A DNA stretch of 9,345 nt from an uncultured Lutibacter sp. GTDB taxonomy: Bacteria; Bacteroidota; Bacteroidia; Flavobacteriales; Flavobacteriaceae. Each line of letters begins with the position of its first letter. Position 1 is the stretch's first letter. Both the position numbers and the translations under genes were made by a program. This document shows positions 1 through 6,720 of this stretch, in pieces. The notes below the pieces were generated by a model. The model did not search any database and had not been told where the DNA came from. It was given only the letters and a program-made list of their open reading frames with translations. The DNA lies in NCBI GenBank assembly GCA_913061425.1, contig CAJXUO010000026.1:1-9345 (forward strand), written 5' to 3'.

Positions 1-271
1 AATGAACAGTTAAAATATCTGCTCCAACTTTTTTAAAAGTGCTGATGTATTGATCTGGATTTACAATCATTAAATGCACATCCATTGTTTTTTTCGCATG
101 CTTTTTAATCGCTTGTATAACTGGCATTCCAAAAGAAATGTTTGGAACAAAAACGCCATCCATTACATCGATATGAATCCATTCAGCTTCACTTTTATTT
201 AGCATTTCAATTTCACTTTGAAGGTTTGCAAAGTCTGAAGCTAGTACTGATGGTGCAATAATTTTAGTCAT
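1..271 (-). CDS. rpe: Ribulose-phosphate 3-epimerase, N-terminal part (runs off the left edge)
   Basis: Interconverts D-ribulose 5-phosphate and D-xylulose 5-phosphate in the cytosolic pentose phosphate pathway. Reading leftwards from the ATG at 269-271 gives 90 intact codons, starting MTKIIAPSVLASDFANL, about 40% of the usual ~215-220 residues; the rest lies outside the window. The start of the TIM barrel is recognisable: the first strand (KIIAPSVLASDF), then HIDVMDGVFVPNISFG (residues 33-48) and DVHLMI (64-69). From family knowledge His33, Asp35 and His66 correspond to metal/catalytic residues, with Asp35 the likely acid/base; the fourth ligand is beyond the edge. The gene lies downstream of rpoD but is separated from it by a strong terminator and has its own -7 element, so it is probably transcribed separately. 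No frameshift is seen. Identification is secure. Confidence 0.96.
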   Translation of the reverse strand, partial: MTKIIAPSVLASDFANLQSEIEMLNKSEAEWIHIDVMDGVFVPNISFGMPVIQAIKKHAKKTMDVHLMIVNPDQYISTFKKVGADILTVH

Positions 272-298
272 TTTATGAAGTATATAATTAGAATAAGG

Positions 299-306
299 CA
301 AATATA
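299..306 (-). promoter_or_regulatory. Flavobacterial -7 element for rpe (TATATTTG)
   Basis: The minus strand reads TATATTTG, a perfect match to the Bacteroidota -7 consensus TAnnTTTG. It lies 27 nt upstream of the rpe ATG and downstream of the rpoD terminator. No TTG is present 17-23 bp further upstream, so only half of the bipartite consensus is supported. The implied 5' leader is about 20 nt. Confidence 0.6.
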
Positions 307-338
307 TAAAAGAGTTTGCGAAATATGGGATTAACTAA

Positions 339-376
339 AAAAAGAAAACTCTCGAATTATCGAGAGTTTTCTTTTT
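339..376 (-). terminator. Intrinsic terminator after rpoD
   Basis: A perfect inverted repeat pairs 339-355 with 360-376 (17 bp) around a 4-nt loop (356-359), with the core CTCTCGA/TCGAGAG. The lower stem is A/T pairs that become a U-tract on the minus-strand transcript. It starts 20 bp after the rpoD stop. The flanks are near-symmetric, so it could also stop plus-strand transcription, but no plus-strand gene reaches it. Confidence 0.92.
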
Positions 377-395
377 ATTTTAAATAAGATATAGA

Positions 396-1259
396 TTAAC
401 CTAAGTAAGTCTTTAAGATTTTACTTCTAGAGGTGTGCTTTAAACGTCTTATTGCTTTTTCTTTTATTTGTCTTACACGCTCACGAGTTAAATCGAAAGT
501 TTCACCAATTTCTTCAAGAGTCATAGGATGTTGTTCTCCTAAACCAAAGTAAAGTTGTACTACATCTGCTTCTCTTGGAGTTAAAGTTTCTAATGCTCTA
601 ATGATTTCTATCTTTAAAGAATCATGCATTAATACTCTATCAGGATTTGGAGAATCACCAGTATTTAATACATCATATAAGTTTGAATCTTCACCTTCTA
701 TTAATGGCGCATCCATAGATACGTGACGGCCAGAATTTTTCATTGACTCTTTTACATCACTTATAGTCATGTCCAACTTTTTTGCAATTTCTTCTGCAGA
801 TGGAGGACGTTCATTTTCTTGTTCTAAGAAAGCGTACATTTTATTTATCTTATTGATAGAACCAATTTTATTTAAAGGCAATCTAACAATTCTTGATTGT
901 TCTGCTAGTGCTTGTAATATAGATTGACGAATCCACCAAACAGCATATGAGATAAATTTAAATCCACGAGTTTCATCAAAACGTTTTGCAGCTTTAATAA
1001 GACCTAAATTTCCCTCGTTTATTAAATCTGGTAATGTCAACCCTTGATTTTGATATTGCTTTGCTACAGAAACAACAAAACGTAAATTGGCTTTAGTTAA
1101 TTTTTCTAAAGCTAATTGGTCTCCTGCTTTAATTCGCTGAGCTAATTCTACTTCTTGGTCTGCAGTAATTAAATCTACTTTCCCAATTTCCTGTAAATAT
1201 TTGTCTAATGACGCAGTTTCTCTATTTGTAACCTGCTTGGTGATTTTTAGTTGTCTCAT
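396..1259 (-). CDS. rpoD: Primary (housekeeping) RNA polymerase sigma factor, short Bacteroidota form
   Basis: Sigma-70 family factor that directs RNA polymerase to housekeeping promoters. At 287 residues it has the normal Bacteroidota length and lacks region 1.1 and the large non-conserved insert of E. coli RpoD. Visible in order: region 1.2 (about 17-47, [16 protein letters not shown]), region 2 (about 56-127) with the core-binding stretch [20 protein letters not shown] and the -10-recognition/melting segment [15 protein letters not shown] (100-114), region 3 (about 130-175), and region 4 with helix-turn-helix [20 protein letters not shown] (246-265). The start is the first in-frame ATG and matches the family N-terminus [14 protein letters not shown]. 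It lies between pnp upstream and rpe downstream, with 382 bp before it and a terminator after it. No perfect TAnnTTTG element is visible upstream; the closest is TTATTTTG about 50 nt before the start. Confidence 0.98.
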   Translation of the reverse strand: MRQLKITKQVTNRETASLDKYLQEIGKVDLITADQEVELAQRIKAGDQLALEKLTKANLRFVVSVAKQYQNQGLTLPDLINEGNLGLIKAAKRFDETRGFKFISYAVWWIRQSILQALAEQSRIVRLPLNKIGSINKINKMYAFLEQENERPPSAEEIAKKLDMTISDVKESMKNSGRHVSMDAPLIEGEDSNLYDVLNTGDSPNPDRVLMHDSLKIEIIRALETLTPREADVVQLYFGLGEQHPMTLEEIGETFDLTRERVRQIKEKAIRRLKHTSRSKILKTYLG

Positions 1260-1589
1260 CTAATAATTTTAGGTATCAAGTATATATACGCAAGTTGTTA
1301 TTGTTTTGTTACAAAATAAAAGATATTTATTTTTATTTTGTGAAAGTTTGCCTTTAGGGTGTTATTTTATAAATAGTAGTGTCTTAAAATAATAAGTAGT
1401 TAGTGATAGTTTTAACTGCTTAAAATCAAATGTTTAACTTGAGTGATGATGAGTTAAGTGATAGGATTGTAAAATAAATGATGGTTGAACTATATATGGT
1501 TATTAAAATTGGGATTAAAAAAACTGTTTTATAAAACAACGTGTACCAATTTATTTTGCAGTCTGTTAATTTTCGTATATAAAAGTAAA
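1260..1589. other. Gene-free stretch between rpoD and the pnp terminator
   Basis: These 330 bp are strongly A/T-rich and contain no ORF that resembles a protein, no tRNA-like structure and no obvious repeat. The rpoD promoter and leader should be here. No exact TAnnTTTG element was found on the minus strand; TTATTTTG at about 1310-1317 differs by one base. No riboswitch fold is recognised by eye. Confidence 0.6.
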
Positions 1590-1619
1590 AAAGCCTCAAA
1601 AAATTAATTTTGAGGCTTT
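1590..1619 (-). terminator. Intrinsic terminator after pnp
   Basis: The inverted repeat AAAGCCTCAAAA / TTTTGAGGCTTT pairs 1590-1601 with 1608-1619 around a 6-nt loop. On the minus-strand transcript the hairpin is followed by a U-rich run (1581-1592 is AAAAGTAAAAAA on the plus strand). It begins 22 bp after the pnp stop. Confidence 0.9.
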
Positions 1620-1641
1620 AAGAATATGATAAAAAAATAGT

Positions 1642-3798
1642 TTAACTATTTTCTCTTGGTTTACTTTCTTCACGTGGTGGTCTTGGCATAAGAGCTTTTC
1701 TAGAAACTTTTTCTTTTCTAGTTTTTGGATCTCTACCAAAATATTTAACGTCAAATACGTCACCCATGTTTACAACATCAGTTACGTTGTCTGTGCGTTC
1801 CCAAGCAAGTTCAGAAATGTGTAATAAAACTTCGTTTCCTGGAGCGTCTATATATTCAACAACAGCACCAAAATCTAACATTTTAATTACTTTCACTTCA
1901 TATACACTTCCTTTTGTTGGTTTGAAAGTTATAGAATCAATTTTTGCAAGAACAGTATCAATACCATTTTGGTCAGTACCAAGAATTTCAACAATTCCTT
2001 CTTCAGTAATTGGATCTTCATTAATTACAAGTGTACAACCAGTTTGTTTTTGAATTTCTTGAATTACTTTTCCTCCAGGACCAATTAATGCTCCAATGAA
2101 TTCATTAGCAATTCTTCTAGTAACCATTTTAGGAGAGTGAGCTTTCACATCTGCATTTGGAGCAGAGATAGTCTCAGTTATTTTTCCTAAGATATGTAAA
2201 CGACCATCACGAGCTTGTTTTAATGCAGCTTCTAATACGTCATAAGACAAACCTTTTACTTTAATATCCATTTGACAAGCAGTAATACCATTAGCAGTAC
2301 CAGTAACTTTAAAATCCATATCTCCTAAGTGATCTTCATCTCCTAAAATATCAGATAATACAGCGTATTTTCCAGATTCTGCATCAGAAATTAATCCCAT
2401 TGCAATACCAGAAACTGGTCTTATTAATTGAACTCCTGCATCCATCAATGCCATTGTACCTGAACATACAGTAGCCATTGAAGAAGAACCGTTAGATTCT
2501 AATACTTCAGAAACAACTCTCACTGTATATGGACAATCTGCTGGAATCATTCCTTTTAATGCACGTTGCGCTAAATTACCGTGTCCAACTTCTCTACGAG
2601 ATGTTCCACGAATAGGTCTAGCTTCACCTGTACAAAAAGGAGGGAAGTTATAATGTAAATAGAAATTTTCTTCACCTTCGTAAGATGGCATATCTATTTT
2701 ATTTGAATCTCTAGAAGTACCAAGTGTTACTGTTGCTAAAGCTTGAGTTTCACCTCTTGTAAAGATAGAAGAACCATGAACAGAAGGTAGATAATCTACT
2801 TCAGACCAAATTGGACGAATCTCATCAGTTTGACGACCATCAAGACGTAATCCTTCGTTTAAAGTTAAATCACGAATTGCAGCTTTTTCCGCTTTGCGAT
2901 AATAATCAGAAACTAAACCACCGTAATCTGCTAATTCTTCTTCAGAAAAACTCGCTTTAATATATTCTTTTATTTCTTTAAATGCAGCAGTTCTTTCATG
3001 TTTAGCAGATCCAGCTTTTGCAATAGCATATACTTTATCGTAAGCCATGTCATGAACTTTCTTTGCTAAATCTTCTTCTACTCTTTCACCTTCATATTCA
3101 CGAACTTCTTTCTTACCAAATGCTTCAGCAAGTCTAATTTGAGCAGCACATTGAACTTTAATAGCTTCATGTGCAAACTTAATTGCGTCTGCCATTTCTT
3201 CTTCAGAAATTTCATCCATTTCACCTTCTACCATCATTACTGAATCTGCAGAGGCACCAATCATCATGTCTAAATCAGATTCTTCTAATTGTGCACGTGT
3301 TGGGTTGATAATAAATTCTCCATTAATACGACCAACTCTTGCTTCAGAGATTGCGCATTCAAAAGGGAAATCTGATAATTGAATAGCTGCCGAAGCTGCT
3401 AAACCTGCCATTGCATCTGGCATAACGTCTTCATCATGAGACATTAATTGAATCATTACTTGTGTTTCGGCAGTATAATCTTTTGGGAATAATGGACGTA
3501 AAACTCTGTCTACTAAACGCATTGTTAATACTTCACCATCACTAGGTCTTGCTTCTCTTTTAAAGAAGCCTCCAGGATAACGTCCTGCGGCAGCAAATTT
3601 TTCACGGTAATCTACCGTTAAAGGAAGAAAATTCAAATCTTTTTGTTCGTAGTTAGAAACTACAGTACAAAGGATCATACATTTTCCAGATTGAACAACA
3701 ACAGAGCCATGGGCTTGTTTTGCTAATTTTCCGGTTTCGATAGAAATTTCTCTTCCATCTCCAAGGTCTATAACCTCTCTAAAAACTTTTGGAATCAT
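1642..3798 (-). CDS. pnp: Polyribonucleotide nucleotidyltransferase (PNPase)
   Basis: Phosphate-dependent 3'-5' exoribonuclease that can also add 3' tails; trimeric, cytosolic, central to mRNA turnover. The 718 residues match full-length PNPase. Visible in order: first RNase PH-like core (about 10-145), the alpha-helical linker domain (about 240-310), the catalytic second RNase PH core (about 325-545) with phosphate-binding GSSS (437-440) and the acidic motif [12 protein letters not shown] (485-496; Asp487 and Asp493 align with E. coli Asp486 and Asp492), a KH domain with GPGG loop (573-576), and an S1 domain (about 628-703). The tail after S1 is short and basic, without the long extension seen in some proteobacterial enzymes. 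The [16 protein letters not shown] start fits the family. It lies downstream of rpsO, as in many bacteria, but a terminator separates them. Confidence 0.98.
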   Translation of the reverse strand: MIPKVFREVIDLGDGREISIETGKLAKQAHGSVVVQSGKCMILCTVVSNYEQKDLNFLPLTVDYREKFAAAGRYPGGFFKREARPSDGEVLTMRLVDRVLRPLFPKDYTAETQVMIQLMSHDEDVMPDAMAGLAASAAIQLSDFPFECAISEARVGRINGEFIINPTRAQLEESDLDMMIGASADSVMMVEGEMDEISEEEMADAIKFAHEAIKVQCAAQIRLAEAFGKKEVREYEGERVEEDLAKKVHDMAYDKVYAIAKAGSAKHERTAAFKEIKEYIKASFSEEELADYGGLVSDYYRKAEKAAIRDLTLNEGLRLDGRQTDEIRPIWSEVDYLPSVHGSSIFTRGETQALATVTLGTSRDSNKIDMPSYEGEENFYLHYNFPPFCTGEARPIRGTSRREVGHGNLAQRALKGMIPADCPYTVRVVSEVLESNGSSSMATVCSGTMALMDAGVQLIRPVSGIAMGLISDAESGKYAVLSDILGDEDHLGDMDFKVTGTANGITACQMDIKVKGLSYDVLEAALKQARDGRLHILGKITETISAPNADVKAHSPKMVTRRIANEFIGALIGPGGKVIQEIQKQTGCTLVINEDPITEEGIVEILGTDQNGIDTVLAKIDSITFKPTKGSVYEVKVIKMLDFGAVVEYIDAPGNEVLLHISELAWERTDNVTDVVNMGDVFDVKYFGRDPKTRKEKVSRKALMPRPPREESKPRENS

Positions 3799-3831
3799 AA
3801 ATGTTTTAAACTTTTTTAATTAAACTGTTTG

Positions 3832-3846
3832 GTGTTGTGTTGTGTT
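3832..3846. repeat. Three tandem GTGTT units in the pnp leader
   Basis: GTGTT occurs three times in a row on the plus strand, giving AACAC x3 in the transcribed direction, starting 33 nt before the pnp ATG. The unit count is too low to call a functional repeat; it makes an A/C-rich, probably unstructured leader segment. Confidence 0.5.
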
Positions 3847-3891
3847 ACCAATGAAAAGTTTAACTTTCTTATTATAGAATTGAGAAAAAAA

Positions 3892-3911
3892 AAGAGGCTG
3901 ATAAGCCTCTT
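3892..3911 (-). terminator. Intrinsic terminator after rpsO
   Basis: AAGAGGCT (3892-3899) pairs with AGCCTCTT (3904-3911) around the loop GATA. On the minus-strand transcript it is followed by a run of nine U residues (3885-3893 is A9 on the plus strand). It starts 4 bp after the rpsO stop and separates rpsO from pnp. It could be a full or partial stop, comparable in position to the rpsO-pnp attenuating terminator known in E. coli. Confidence 0.92.
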
Positions 3912-3915
3912 ATAA

Positions 3916-4185
3916 TTATTTTCTTAATCCTAATTCTTTTATAATTGCACGGTATCTTAAGACGTCTGTTTTGATTAGATAATCTAATAAACTTCTTCTT
4001 TTACCTACCAATTTCACTAACGAACGTTCAGTATTATAATCTTTACGATTTGTTTTTAAATGTCCAGTTAAGTGGTTTATTCTATGTGTGAATAATGCAA
4101 TTTGTCCTTCTGCAGAACCTGTGTTTGTTGCATTTTTTCCGTGCTTTACGAAAATCTCTGCTTTTACTTCTTTTGTTAAATACAT
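3916..4185 (-). CDS. rpsO: 30S ribosomal protein S15
   Basis: Primary 16S rRNA-binding protein of the small subunit, which nucleates platform assembly and contacts the 23S rRNA in an intersubunit bridge. The 89-residue product from the ATG at 4183-4185 (MYLTKEVKAEIF) has the usual length and the all-helical S15 fold. Conserved stretches are NTGSAEGQIALFTHRINHLTGHL (split by the GS turn, about residues 22-44) and the basic rRNA-binding DYNTERSLVKLVGKRRSLLDYL (about 49-70). An in-frame ATG 42 bp upstream (4227) would add 14 residues, MRIMYIKIIKINIS, not seen in S15, so I reject it. A bipartite flavobacterial promoter lies 54 nt upstream, a terminator follows the stop, and pnp is next on the same strand. 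Confidence 0.96.
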   Translation of the reverse strand: MYLTKEVKAEIFVKHGKNATNTGSAEGQIALFTHRINHLTGHLKTNRKDYNTERSLVKLVGKRRSLLDYLIKTDVLRYRAIIKELGLRK

Positions 4186-4239
4186 GCTAATATTAATTTT
4201 AATAATTTTTATGTACATGATTCTCATGAATCAAGGGCG

Positions 4240-4269
4240 CAAATATAAAATTATTATTTTGAATAACAA
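4240..4269 (-). promoter_or_regulatory. Bipartite flavobacterial promoter of rpsO (TTG-N19-TATATTTG)
   Basis: The minus strand carries TTG at 4267-4269, a 19-bp spacer and TATATTTG at 4240-4247. This is an exact match to the Bacteroidota primary-sigma consensus TTG-N17-23-TAnnTTTG. It predicts a leader of about 48 nt before the S15 ATG at 4185, with room for control of rpsO translation, although no S15-binding fold is evident by eye. Confidence 0.78.
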
Positions 4270-4359
4270 TGGTTTAGGGCAATTAAAATAGGTGAAATTA
4301 AACCTTTTGAATTTCAATAAGTCATAGAAGTATAAATGTTAAATAAAAAATATAAAATT

Positions 4360-5202
4360 ATGAAAACAAGACTGTTAAAATTAAATTTAGTCGTAATCGT
4401 TTTATCAATGGTTACATTTATTAGTTGTAATACTGATGAAGAATTGATTGTAAGTTCAGAGCAAATTGAAGTGGAAGATGTTTCAAATTCTGAAGAAGTA
4501 GATAGTGCTATTGAAGAGATAAGTATTATTGTTGAGCAAGCATATATTGAAGAAGAAAGTGGTTTATCAGCATCAAGAGAGAATAATAATTCAACTTTTT
4601 TCCCTACATGTTTAACTAAAACAGTAGTGACTACAGATAATTCTAAAATTGTAACTCTAGATTTTGGAGATGGGTGTGTGGTTCGAGGACATTTTATTGC
4701 GGGAATATTGACTATGAGTTACGAAAAAGATCCAGCATTACACACAAAAACTATTTCTGTTGAATTTGATGATTTTAGAGTAGATCACAAATTAATTGAG
4801 GGAAGTTATTCTATTGTTAGAGTGCGTGCGAACGAAAATGGAACTCCTCAATCTACTGCAACAGTTGACATTAGTATAAATTGGGATAATGGAGATTTTG
4901 CTTCAAGAGAAGGTGTTAAAATAAGAGAATGGATTGAAGGTGTTGGAAGTGGTGTCTGGAGTGATAATGTATATTTAATTACAGGGAATTGGATTTCAGT
5001 TCTTAAAAACGGAAATGTATTGAGTGCTGAAATCACAACAGCTTTAAGAAGAGAATTAGTTTGCAGGTTTTTTGTAAGTGGTGTGGTTGAACTACAAAGA
5101 AATGATAGAGCTGCTAGTTTAGATTTTGGTGATGGAGAATGTGATAATGAAGCTATATTAACCTTGGAAAACGGAAATGAAATTGTGATTATATTGAATT
5201 AA
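4360..5202 (+). CDS. Uncharacterised flavobacterial lipoprotein with two LDFGDG-type cysteine motifs
   Basis: Function unknown. From the ATG at 4360 the product is 280 residues with a type II signal peptide: basic MKTRLLKLN, a hydrophobic core, and lipidation Cys23 (FISC). CNTDEE follows; an acidic stretch right after the lipid cysteine resembles the Bacteroidota surface-lipoprotein export signal, so it may sit on the cell surface. Residues 24-68 are an acidic linker (16 of 45 are Asp/Glu). The rest looks beta-rich, with a C-x(15)-LDFGDGC segment (Cys84, Cys106) and a later C-x(18)-LDFGDGEC segment (Cys235, Cys261), as if two related halves each held a cysteine pair. Similar unnamed lipoproteins are familiar in Flavobacteriia. 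It is the only plus-strand gene here, divergent from rpsO and convergent with the thioredoxin-like gene. An in-frame ATG at 4336 would add eight residues before the signal peptide and cannot be excluded. No clear promoter is seen. Confidence 0.85.
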   Translation: MKTRLLKLNLVVIVLSMVTFISCNTDEELIVSSEQIEVEDVSNSEEVDSAIEEISIIVEQAYIEEESGLSASRENNNSTFFPTCLTKTVVTTDNSKIVTLDFGDGCVVRGHFIAGILTMSYEKDPALHTKTISVEFDDFRVDHKLIEGSYSIVRVRANENGTPQSTATVDISINWDNGDFASREGVKIREWIEGVGSGVWSDNVYLITGNWISVLKNGNVLSAEITTALRRELVCRFFVSGVVELQRNDRAASLDFGDGECDNEAILTLENGNEIVIILN

Positions 5203-5220
5203 ATTGGTTATTTTGGTATT

Positions 5221-5258
5221 AAAGAGTCGTTACATTATATAGGTGTAACGGCTTTTTT
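5221..5258 (+). terminator. Intrinsic terminator of the plus-strand lipoprotein gene
   Basis: The stem pairs 5221-5234 with 5244-5257 around a 9-nt loop, with G-U wobbles at 5227/5251 and 5224/5254. It is followed on the plus strand by a T-rich run through 5266 (TTTTTTATTTTATT). It begins 18 bp after the lipoprotein stop. The stop codon of the convergent thioredoxin-like gene (5257-5259) lies inside the T-run, so the hairpin may serve both genes, though the minus-strand U-tract is weak. Confidence 0.88.
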
Positions 5259-5751
5259 ATTTTATTGAAGCTGCGATATCACTTACTTTAGTTTCTCCTT
5301 CAAATTTTTTAATGAGTTTTCCATTTTTAGTATATAAAATTATACTTGGAAATTCTCCTACTCCAAATTTGTCAGAAAATGTAAGTCTTGTATCTTGTAA
5401 AAAAGTGATGTTATCTCTGACAAAATTAAACTTGTTTTGATACCCTTTTATTGCGTCCATTTCTTCAAATGAAATAAAGATTACTTCTAAATTGTTAAAA
5501 ATCTCAATATCTTTTGAAATCCATGAGCCTTGTTTTTCACAATGCTCACATTCTGAATTGAAATAATAAAAAAGTTTTGTTCTTGTAGTATCAAGATTTT
5601 CCTTTGTGAACCTTTTATTGTCAAGTGTGGTAAAAGTAAAATATGGAATCTCTTCTGCTGCTTTTACAATTGGTTTTTGTACGGTTTTACAATTTGTGAT
5701 TGAAAATAAAACGCAAATAGAAAAAAATGAAAAACCAACTTTTTTTAACAT
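5257..5751 (-). CDS. Thioredoxin-like lipoprotein (TlpA/AhpC-TSA type fold, CEHC motif)
   Basis: A 164-residue lipoprotein with a thioredoxin fold, probably a periplasm-facing disulfide oxidoreductase; its partner is unknown. The N-terminus MLKKVGFSFFSICVLFSITNC is a type II signal peptide with lipidation at Cys21. The fold starts near residue 34 (EEIPYFTFTTLDNKRFTKENL, typical of TlpA/ResA-type entry strands). The active site is Cys68-Glu-His-Cys71 in FNSECEHCEKQ, with the expected cis-proline at Pro135 (EFPSIILYTKNGKLI). Length suits a single domain without the extra N-terminal domain of larger Bacteroidota TlpA-like proteins. It starts 5 bp after the accD stop, so it is almost certainly cotranscribed with accD, although no functional link to fatty-acid synthesis is evident. 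Domain assignment is secure, exact role is not. Confidence 0.9.
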   Translation of the reverse strand: MLKKVGFSFFSICVLFSITNCKTVQKPIVKAAEEIPYFTFTTLDNKRFTKENLDTTRTKLFYYFNSECEHCEKQGSWISKDIEIFNNLEVIFISFEEMDAIKGYQNKFNFVRDNITFLQDTRLTFSDKFGVGEFPSIILYTKNGKLIKKFEGETKVSDIAASIK

Positions 5752-5756
5752 ACAAT

Positions 5757-6617
5757 TTAGGCTCTTACAGGCTGATTTAAAATAAGATCTAGGTATAAAT
5801 TTACTTGCTGTTTAAGGTTTTTTCTTTCAACAATTCTATCTAAAAAGCCATGTTCTAAAAGAAACTCAGCAGTTTGAAAACCTTCAGGCAATTCTTTTCC
5901 TGTAGTGTCTCTAACAACTCTTGGTCCTGCAAAAGCAATCAACGCTCCAGGTTCAGAAATATTAATATCTCCAAGCATAGCAAATGATGCTGTTGTACCT
6001 CCTGTTGTTGGATCGGTACATAAAGATATATATGGAATATTAGCGTCTGCTAATTGTGCTAATTTTGATGAAGTTTTAACTAATTGCATTAATGATAATG
6101 CTGCTTCCATCATTCTTGCTCCTCCAGATTTTGAAATAATCATAAAAGGCAATCTGTTTTTCAATGCATAATCTGCCGCGCGAGCAATTTTCTCTCCTAC
6201 AACACTTCCCATTGAGCCACCAATAAAAGCGAAATCCATACAAGCTAGAACTAAGTTTTTGCCATTTGATTTTCCAACAGCCGTTCTAACTGCATCAGTT
6301 AAGTTTGTTTTTTCTTTTGCTGCGTTTAATCGATCAGAATATTTTTTACTATCAACAAAGTTCAATGGATCTTTTGAAGATATTTTTGGATTTAATTCCT
6401 TAAACTTATTATTATCAAATAATATTTCAAAGTATTCATTACTTCCAATTCTTGTGTGGTAATTATCTTCTGGACTAACATAAAAGTTTGCCCTTAATTG
6501 ATCTGCATCAACAATTTTACCGCTAGGTGTTTTATGCCAAAGGCCCTTTGGAACATCTTTTTTTTGTTCTGTAGGTGTTTGAATTCCTTTGTCTTTTCTT
6601 TTAAACCAAGATGACAT
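5757..6617 (-). CDS. accD: Acetyl-CoA carboxylase, carboxyltransferase beta subunit
   Basis: With AccA it forms the carboxyltransferase that moves the carboxyl group from carboxybiotin-AccB to acetyl-CoA, making malonyl-CoA for fatty-acid synthesis. The 286 residues match AccD length and carry the crotonase-like core: [20 protein letters not shown] (128-147), [18 protein letters not shown] (162-179), [18 protein letters not shown] (200-217), then a [20 protein letters not shown] segment (231-250). Upstream of the core, where E. coli AccD has a four-cysteine zinc ribbon, this protein reads [20 protein letters not shown]... and contains no cysteine; the only two in the protein are Cys126 and Cys200 in the core. 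The start ([21 protein letters not shown]) resembles flavobacterial AccD. The aldolase terminator lies just upstream, and a near-consensus -7 (TAAATTG, one base short) is the best promoter hint. The thioredoxin-like gene follows after 5 bp. Confidence 0.97.
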   Translation of the reverse strand: MSSWFKRKDKGIQTPTEQKKDVPKGLWHKTPSGKIVDADQLRANFYVSPEDNYHTRIGSNEYFEILFDNNKFKELNPKISSKDPLNFVDSKKYSDRLNAAKEKTNLTDAVRTAVGKSNGKNLVLACMDFAFIGGSMGSVVGEKIARAADYALKNRLPFMIISKSGGARMMEAALSLMQLVKTSSKLAQLADANIPYISLCTDPTTGGTTASFAMLGDINISEPGALIAFAGPRVVRDTTGKELPEGFQTAEFLLEHGFLDRIVERKNLKQQVNLYLDLILNQPVRA

Positions 6618-6663
6618 AGTAGTAGGTTTTTGAGTTAAGTTTAGTTGGGCAATTTACTAAAAA

Positions 6664-6697
6664 AATAAAGAGAAACTAAAATTAGTTTCTCTTTATT
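6664..6697 (-). terminator. Intrinsic terminator after the aldolase gene
   Basis: A 15-bp perfect stem pairs 6664-6678 with 6683-6697 (core AGAGAAACTA/TAGTTTCTCT) around a 4-nt loop. On the minus-strand transcript a U-run follows (6658-6665 is A8 on the plus strand). It starts 23 bp after the aldolase stop and separates that gene from accD. Confidence 0.9.
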
Positions 6698-6720
6698 AAT
6701 ATGGTATTTCCAAATAGTAA

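Noticed and set aside
1478..1534. Plus-strand 18-codon ORF (MMVELYMVIK...) in the rpoD-pnp spacer
   Set aside because: Very short, no promoter or conserved feature, and expected by chance in A/T-rich DNA.
1766..2053. 95-codon plus-strand ORF inside pnp
   Set aside because: It is antisense to the conserved KH/S1 coding region and has no recognisable protein character.
4254..4261. TTATTTTG as a plus-strand -7 element for the lipoprotein gene
   Set aside because: The second base departs from TAnnTTTG, no TTG lies upstream, and such strings are common in A/T-rich spacers.
4088..4291. 67-codon plus-strand ORF overlapping the rpsO start and promoter
   Set aside because: It is antisense to S15 and its upstream region, and its translation resembles no protein family.
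5905..6462. Two plus-strand ORFs (88 and 67 codons) antisense to accD
   Set aside because: They lie opposite conserved AccD codons and look like mirror frames of it.
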